This document shows positions 58,979-64,000 of a stretch of 64,000 nucleotides of DNA, piece by piece. Below the pieces are notes generated by a model. That model ran no database searches, had not been told where the DNA came from, and worked only from the letters and a program-made list of their open reading frames with translations. Position numbers and translations under genes: made by a program. This DNA is from Gracilaria vermiculophylla. Its lineage: Eukaryota; Rhodophyta; Florideophyceae; Gracilariales; Gracilariaceae. Location: contig JAHNZQ020000308.1 of the NCBI GenBank assembly GCA_019155205.2, forward strand, positions 2,103,038-2,167,037, written 5' to 3'. How positions within the stretch are numbered: the stretch's first letter is position 1; each line of letters begins with the position of its first letter.

Positions 58979-59407
58979 ATGGACTCCATCAACACGCAAC
59001 AGGAGCGCCAAGAACTTGAGAAGTTTGTGGCCAGTCTCGACGAGTATAGCCCTACTCTGCCAGATAACTTGGTCACACACTTCCTCAACCGTGCTGGCTT
59101 TCAATCGGAAGACATCCGCGTCCGTCGCTTAATCGCGCTTGCCACCCAAAAGTTTATTGCAGATGTGGCGAACGAGTCTATCGCACGCTCTCGAATGCGT
59201 CTTGCAGCAGTTCCTGCTCCTAAAAAGGGACGCGAGTTTATGAAACTCGTGCTTACCATGGAAGACCTGGAGAGCGCATTACGCGAGTTCGGTGTCAATG
59301 TGAAGAAACCGCCATACTTTGCTGATTCTACCACGGCTGGTGAAGAGCATGTGGTTGTACCAAAGGCAAATCAGGCACAACCAAATACACCGAAGCCCAA
59401 GACATGA
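58979..59407 (+). CDS. TAF10: TBP-associated factor TAF10 (TFIID/SAGA subunit)
   Basis: Histone-fold subunit shared by TFIID and SAGA. The 142-residue protein matches TAF10 through its whole length: FVASLDEYSPTLPDNLVTHF, LNRAGFQSEDIRVRRLIALA, QKFIADVANESIARSRMR, LTMEDLESALREFGVNVKKP, then a short variable tail. No intron. Start ATG 58979 gives a compact N-terminus. Confidence 0.95.
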   Translation: MDSINTQQERQELEKFVASLDEYSPTLPDNLVTHFLNRAGFQSEDIRVRRLIALATQKFIADVANESIARSRMRLAAVPAPKKGREFMKLVLTMEDLESALREFGVNVKKPPYFADSTTAGEEHVVVPKANQAQPNTPKPKT

Positions 59408-59625
59408 TCAACACACTGAGGATCAAGTATAAAACTAAAAGCAATTTTGTGCGACAAAGAACATATCGTATACAGATTGGCATGGTATGTTTAGTTCATT
59501 TCTGAACTACTCGTGACAGAGAACGAAATTTTAGTGCGAGTCTTATTCTTTGCTTACTGCATGTTGACCGAGTATTAGATGTCCATGGACTTGGCTTCAG
59601 AGTAACAATACTCACGCTTGGCTTA
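59408..59625. other. Short convergent spacer TAF10 / HCF136
   Basis: 218 bp separate the two stop codons. Nothing else is seen. Confidence 0.6.
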
Positions 59626-60864
59626 CTATGCAGTACTTGACGGGTCATACCGCAATACGACACCATTAGCTCCCAATGCGAATGCAGTGTCCTTGCCAAA
59701 GAATTTGATTCGATAAATGTTTGCTCCCACCTTGCCGGTCTTGTCGTCCCTTTTCCACGTCACACCTCCATCTTTCGATTGGAATAGCGTCCCGCCGCCT
59801 AGCGCAGCCCAGACTTCCTTTGATTCTGGTCTAAAAGCCACGTCCAAGATGCCATATCCACCAGAGCGAATATCCACTTTGTTAAACTTGAGAAGTTCTG
59901 TGCTTTCCAGATCAGGATTCTTCTCTGTAAACGCCAATCCACCCCCTCGCGTCGCCATCCACACTCCGTCATTTACGTCATTGTTTATAAAGCCCATTGC
60001 CTGAATACGTCTGGAAGAATCCCTCGCATGTGGAATCCAAAACTCCTGCCCCGGCTTCCACGTTAGGAAGAAATTTCCTCTCGAGGAAATGGCGAGATAA
60101 GCGCCGTAAGCATCCCTTAACACTTGAATGATTGAACCGGTAAAATAGGACGCGCCCGTGACACCCGAAGAGATTGTGCGATTCAACGTGGCATCGATTG
60201 TTTCTCGAACCTGCGCCTTCCAGTTTCGACCGCCGTTCTCCGTTATATACACTGCGCCCGCATTTGTGGTCATTTCAGCCCTTTGTGGACCTAGAGCGGT
60301 GATGGCCACCGGCTCGCCCGGTAACTTGGGGCTCAATGGAACACGTTCCCATGATTTTCCCGAGTCGGAAGTGTGGAGCAAAAGAGCCGGCTTTCCAATG
60401 ACCCATCCCTCCTGTCCTCTAAAAGTGACAACCTCAAAGCGATAGTTAAGCTCTTCATCTGCGTCCAAACGAGCAAAGGTTCGCGGCTGCCATGTGACAC
60501 CGCGATCAAACGTTTCCGCTACAGTACCGCGGGAGCCGACCAAGAAGCCATGTGCCGGATCGACTGGGGAAAAATCGATGTCGTAAATGGTCTCTGAGGA
60601 GTCCAACTCGACTTGGCTCCATGCGGGTGGCGTTAGCACTTTCTCGGCTTTGGAAGGCACTGCGGGGAGTTGAAGGGCTGCCAGTGCGGCAGCGGAAAGA
60701 AAAGAACGGCGATGCAGCTTGAAGGCGCGTTCCGATTGATCAACGGACATGGAGGGCTGCGAGCGCTGCGCATTGCGGCGCTGAGCAATGGGCTCGTCGA
60801 AACGTGGTGCAAAGCAAGTGGCGCGCAGAGGGGAGGAGGCGACGAAGAACAGGTGGGGCGGCAT
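59626..60864 (-). CDS. HCF136: Photosystem II assembly factor HCF136/Ycf48
   Basis: Lumenal seven-bladed propeller that binds newly made D1 during photosystem II assembly. The 412-residue precursor has a transit peptide (1-50), then a twin-arginine signal at 51-54 (HRRS) followed by FLSAAALAALQLP and a likely cleavage site near 73 (PSKA). The mature part holds the Asp-box type repeats: DSGKSWERV, ENGGRNWKA, KDGGVTWKR and RGVTWQPR. It starts at WSQVELDSSETIYDIDFSP, as in Ycf48 proteins. Start ATG 60864. Presence of this gene is strong evidence that the host is a plastid-bearing alga. Confidence 0.96.
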   Translation of the reverse strand: MPPHLFFVASSPLRATCFAPRFDEPIAQRRNAQRSQPSMSVDQSERAFKLHRRSFLSAAALAALQLPAVPSKAEKVLTPPAWSQVELDSSETIYDIDFSPVDPAHGFLVGSRGTVAETFDRGVTWQPRTFARLDADEELNYRFEVVTFRGQEGWVIGKPALLLHTSDSGKSWERVPLSPKLPGEPVAITALGPQRAEMTTNAGAVYITENGGRNWKAQVRETIDATLNRTISSGVTGASYFTGSIIQVLRDAYGAYLAISSRGNFFLTWKPGQEFWIPHARDSSRRIQAMGFINNDVNDGVWMATRGGGLAFTEKNPDLESTELLKFNKVDIRSGGYGILDVAFRPESKEVWAALGGGTLFQSKDGGVTWKRDDKTGKVGANIYRIKFFGKDTAFALGANGVVLRYDPSSTA

Positions 60865-61325
60865 GATGTCTGCTTGCGTCTGTGCGCACAGATGGAGCGG
60901 GGCGCGTGAGGCGAAGATGGGGGTGGGAATCGGAGCAGCGGCGGAATTCGCGCAAGGAGATTGGCGGTCAGTGCGGTAATCTCAAAGAGCACCTCGTGGC
61001 CGTTGAAACGCGTGCGATGCGGTCATGAGCGGCTGTCTGCACAGTTTGAGACACCCTCGCCGATCTGCGACGCTTCATGTGTGAATCGGCACTGCAAAAA
61101 TTTCGAGATGCCCGCCGCCACTTTGATCAGCACATGGTGGGAAGATAACTGATAACTCACGTGCTTTGAGGACCTTGTAACCAAAGCTCTGTGTACCCTC
61201 CGATCACGAGCTTCGCGTGCGTCCTCCCGGAGAGCTACTACAGCAAGAGCAAGAATTCCGCCGGTAACCCTGAAGTCCTGTACCGCCACACGGTGTCGGG
61301 GGAGATAAGTGCAAAGAGCCAGCAG
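60865..61325. promoter_or_regulatory. Divergent promoter HCF136 / plastid membrane protein
   Basis: Two plastid-protein genes share this 460-bp region, GC-rich near HCF136. A GTG-initiated extension of the right-hand gene is possible but not favoured. Confidence 0.5.
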
Positions 61326-62234
61326 ATGGGTTTCACAGCCTTCATTTCTTCAGCGCCCCTCTTCCTCGACGGAAATCGGCAACGACATGTCACGAATCGA
61401 AAACCTCCCAAGAAACTCCGCTCAAGACAAGCACAGCTTATCCCCCGATGCATGAGCAAAGAATCTAAGCCGCCTTCAGACTCTTCTGCAGTTCAAGAGC
61501 TTCTGTGGCGCGCACCGCCTGCCATCGCCTATGTCTTGTACATGAACCACATCTTTTTTCAATCCCCAACGGGCGCTTTCTCCGTTCAAGCCACTTTTGT
61601 AGAAGCACTTGAACTGTCGTTGAATTTTTGCTACATTACACCGCTTCTGCAACCACAAACGGCCCCCGTGATGCACCCCATGTTAGAAGCCTTGTTCCAC
61701 CTCGTTGTCTCGTGGGCATTACTTCTTTTCGGCTTCATGTCGGAAGACAACCCGCCTAGAAAACGACCGCCTCCAGCCACCTTCACTTTTATCGCTGCGT
61801 CATTCTTTACGAACATAATATACCTGCCGTACCTTATCTTCCGACAAAAGCCCACTGGCGAGTTACAGGAGCCGTCGAATGTATTTCAAAAACTCGGCGA
61901 ATCTATCTATCTCCCCATATTCTGCTTAGCCCTAACGTTTGTGTCTTCCCTGTGGGCACTATACGCGCGTCCTGAATTCGGTGACTTTCAGACTCGTTTG
62001 GCGTCTTTCAAGAACGTGTTTTCCTCCGATATATTGGCATACTCGTTTGGAGTTGACACCATCACATTTTCCCTTTTTCAATCATGGCTCGTGCGAGACG
62101 ATGCAAATCGGCGTGCATGGAAGGACAACTCGGTGAAAAAACTGGCTGTAAACGCCTCAGTACTGCCCTTGTTCGGCTTGGCCTACTACTTGTTCCAACG
62201 TGCAAGGTTCTCGACTTGCGGAAAACTACAATAA
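61326..62234 (+). CDS. Plastid-targeted multi-spanning membrane protein, unknown function
   Basis: From ATG 61326 the protein has 302 residues. The first 60 are basic and Ser/Arg-rich like a transit peptide (RKPPKKLRSRQAQ). About five to six hydrophobic segments follow: AIAYVLYMNHIFF, LSLNFCYITPLL, FHLVVSWALLLFGFM, FIAASFFTNIIYLPYLIF, IYLPIFCLALTFVSSLWALY and VLPLFGLAYYLF. The layout resembles an uncharacterised chloroplast/cyanobacterial membrane family, but I cannot name it. The frame is open 45 codons upstream to a GTG, with no ATG. Stop codons of this gene and the EamA gene are only 67 bp apart. Confidence 0.72.
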   Translation: MGFTAFISSAPLFLDGNRQRHVTNRKPPKKLRSRQAQLIPRCMSKESKPPSDSSAVQELLWRAPPAIAYVLYMNHIFFQSPTGAFSVQATFVEALELSLNFCYITPLLQPQTAPVMHPMLEALFHLVVSWALLLFGFMSEDNPPRKRPPPATFTFIAASFFTNIIYLPYLIFRQKPTGELQEPSNVFQKLGESIYLPIFCLALTFVSSLWALYARPEFGDFQTRLASFKNVFSSDILAYSFGVDTITFSLFQSWLVRDDANRRAWKDNSVKKLAVNASVLPLFGLAYYLFQRARFSTCGKLQ

Positions 62235-62301
62235 GGTACGAGCAGACAAAAGCTAACCCAAAATGTAAAAATATTACTAAGCAAGGACGGATTATCCGTC
62301 G

Positions 62302-63396
62302 TTAAAGTTTGGGACTGAAATTTTTTGTGTGCAGGAACGAAGATTTGATGTGAGTGTCACCGATAACCACCTTGGACACGCAGGCTGATAGAATGAATAA
62401 GGCTCCCACAAGGGCGTTGACTTGCATTGTTTCACCGCACAAGAACGAAGCGAGGGCGGCAGCCCAAAGCGGTTCAGTGGACATGAGAACTGCCATTTCA
62501 CTCGCATGCACCCGTTTGAGAGCAACGTTCTGTAGCCATACTGCAAGAGCCGTGGTGACCACTCCCGTGTACACCGTGCACAGCGACATGTCGACGCTTG
62601 AGAAGGTGGCCGATATGTTGAACGCACCGGTGTCGAGGAGGCTCCACAGAGTGGACAGCGCCGCAACAACAGCCAGCTGAATGGACGAAAGGGCCGCCAC
62701 CTGGCGCGGGTAGTTGGCAGTTGCGCGCTCGTTGAGCGCAAAGCCAGCTGCAAAGGCGACGGCCTGCAGGAGCGCAAACACATCATTCGTTCCAAACGGT
62801 AAACCGTTGGACGCCTCCAGGAAGGTGACGCCCGTGACGGCCAGCAACGCGGGGACGAGCAGCGACGGCAGCGACTGGTTGGACTTGGTTGCAAACAGCG
62901 CAAGTCCAGAGCGTTGCAGCAGCGGAACAATGACCACAGCCAGAGCGCAGCAGAAGGCGCTGGTGGACGCGTGGGCATGCACGCCGCTCAACGACAGCGC
63001 CTGCGTGAAGTAGCCCAAGAACACGAAGAGGCCAATGACGGAAGCGTCCCTCAAAAATGGCGCCGACAGCTTGACGCGCGAAAGAAACGGCAAGGTGGCC
63101 AGCGACGCCAGCGTGAAGCGGGCGCAGGCGCAAAGCGAGGGCGACAGCGCGGTGCTCTGGACGTGCTTGACAACGGCAAAATTGGTGCCCCAGATGGCGG
63201 CGACGAGGAGCAGCAGCGCGCGCGGCGCCAAGTACGACAGGCGTGGGGCAGAGGGGAGCGGGGCAGGCGGAGTGGACGGCAGCACGGCGCGCGTGGTGAA
63301 GGGGCGGCGGCGCGTGGCGGATGGTGCGGTCGAGACGGGCAGACGCATGGGGTGGACGGCGTGGCGGAGCGGGAGAGAGGCGATGAAGGCGGCCAT
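62302..63396 (-). CDS. EamA/DMT-superfamily transporter, probably plastid
   Basis: 364-residue drug/metabolite-transporter-type permease with two five-helix EamA repeats. The first, about 55-185, starts LLLLVAAIWGTNFAVVK; the second, about 205-335, has VVTTALAVWLQNVALKRV and STEPLWAAALASFLCGE. The WGTNF and STEPLWA patterns are typical of EamA repeat ends. The first 55 residues are rich in Arg, Ser, Pro and Ala, a transit-peptide composition. Substrate unknown. Start ATG 63396 lies after a CpG-rich leader. Confidence 0.9.
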   Translation of the reverse strand: MAAFIASLPLRHAVHPMRLPVSTAPSATRRRPFTTRAVLPSTPPAPLPSAPRLSYLAPRALLLLVAAIWGTNFAVVKHVQSTALSPSLCACARFTLASLATLPFLSRVKLSAPFLRDASVIGLFVFLGYFTQALSLSGVHAHASTSAFCCALAVVIVPLLQRSGLALFATKSNQSLPSLLVPALLAVTGVTFLEASNGLPFGTNDVFALLQAVAFAAGFALNERATANYPRQVAALSSIQLAVVAALSTLWSLLDTGAFNISATFSSVDMSLCTVYTGVVTTALAVWLQNVALKRVHASEMAVLMSTEPLWAAALASFLCGETMQVNALVGALFILSACVSKVVIGDTHIKSSFLHTKNFSPKL

Positions 63397-64000
63397 GGCG
63401 GCGATGGGGGGGGGGGGAGAGACGGGCGGGAGGCGACGGGGCGCAATGCGCGAGGCGACGGCGCAGGCGCTCTCTGTTTGGGCATCATCTCACCGGCGCC
63501 GCGCAATGGGACAGCACATTAGTTCTCGCGGCGGTGGCGCAACGGCGCGCGGTGACTCGCTCAGACGGCTCCCCACGTGTAGGGTTTGGCAATATACGCC
63601 ATCCGCCTCCACTGTGTAAGAAGGCGCGGTGTAAGGGGGGCGACTTGTGTGTGACACACGCGCGCAGTGCGCCTTGCACGCTGGACACGTGCGCTGGCCG
63701 CGATACGGACCAAAAAAGTGCCGGCGCCAGCGCTTCATTTTGGCGCAGAGGGACGCACTTGGGGGTTGGCCATGTGGCCAACGCCGCCGCCGTCGTGCTC
63801 CCCTGCACCAACCAACGTCGCTTGGTGCCAATGGGCGGCCATCGGTGGCGCGCGCGCGCGCCCAAGCAGACGCCGCTCGCCGATGTGAAGCCTACCGCGC
63901 GCAAGCGCGTTGCGCGCGTCAATCGCGCCGCCCATCTCTCACACGTCGTTCGCAAGGAAATCAGCGATGCGGCGGTGTTGCAGACCGACGCCCCCGGGGT
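63397..64000. promoter_or_regulatory. CpG-rich promoter of the EamA gene
   Basis: 600 bp of GC-rich DNA with many GCGC runs. Long frames on both strands are composition artefacts. A gene starting beyond the window edge cannot be excluded. Confidence 0.5.

Overview
The window is nuclear DNA of a photosynthetic eukaryote, most likely a florideophyte red alga with a compact genome like that of Chondrus. Evidence seen directly: most genes are single long ORFs, and the few introns are short (mostly 60-110 nt) with GT..AG ends, often a GTACGT donor and a CTAAC-like branch sequence. Plastid functions are nuclear-encoded and carry targeting extensions (HCF136/Ycf48, a VTE2-type tocopherol prenyltransferase, a DUF1995 protein, a plastid-type EamA transporter). 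Mitochondrial, proteasomal, TFIID, ESCRT and deadenylase genes are of ordinary eukaryotic type. Secreted proteins include a Hint (hedgehog/intein) domain protein and a Dickkopf-like cysteine-repeat protein. The red-algal assignment is inference.

Layout. 1-5.1 kb: intergenic DNA with a diverged ~65-bp direct repeat, ending in a GC-rich promoter island with a (GCC)n tract. 5.1-15 kb: an ARM-like protein, CAF1 deadenylase, a two-exon NDUFA1 that is easy to miss, ESF2/ABT1, the VTE2-type prenyltransferase, SNF7/CHMP4 and a two-exon MPC1. 15.8-28.8 kb: a UbiB/ABC1 kinase, two convergent ammonium transporters separated by a 3.8-kb spacer, a DUF1995 protein and a WDR20-like protein. 28.8-32.1 kb: gene-poor DNA with a decayed ORF followed by a stretch rich in perfect hairpins and a possible pseudoknot. 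32.1-46.2 kb: GH1 beta-glucosidase, four-exon ATM1/ABCB7-type transporter with a 19-nt exon, a poly-G tract, cytosolic-type HisRS, a small possible secreted gene, a tetraspan membrane protein, RFC1 and an EGF/RING-H2 membrane protein. 46.4-54.7 kb: proteasome beta-4, a probable three-exon unknown gene sharing its promoter region, the Hint protein, the Cys-repeat protein and a two-exon acidic protein. 56-63.4 kb: DUF1826 protein, FLYWCH-like zinc-finger protein, TAF10, HCF136, a plastid membrane protein and an EamA transporter.

The genes are not an operon. Several pairs share short divergent promoters (ABC1K/AMT, NDUFA1/ESF2, tetraspan protein/RFC1, PSMB2/unknown, FLYWCH/TAF10, HCF136/plastid membrane protein). 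Functional themes recur: mitochondrial energy metabolism (NDUFA1, MPC1, ATM1, ABC1K), plastid maintenance (HCF136, VTE2, DUF1995, two plastid membrane proteins) and nitrogen uptake (two AMTs). I saw no CRISPR array, rRNA, convincing tRNA or intact transposon.
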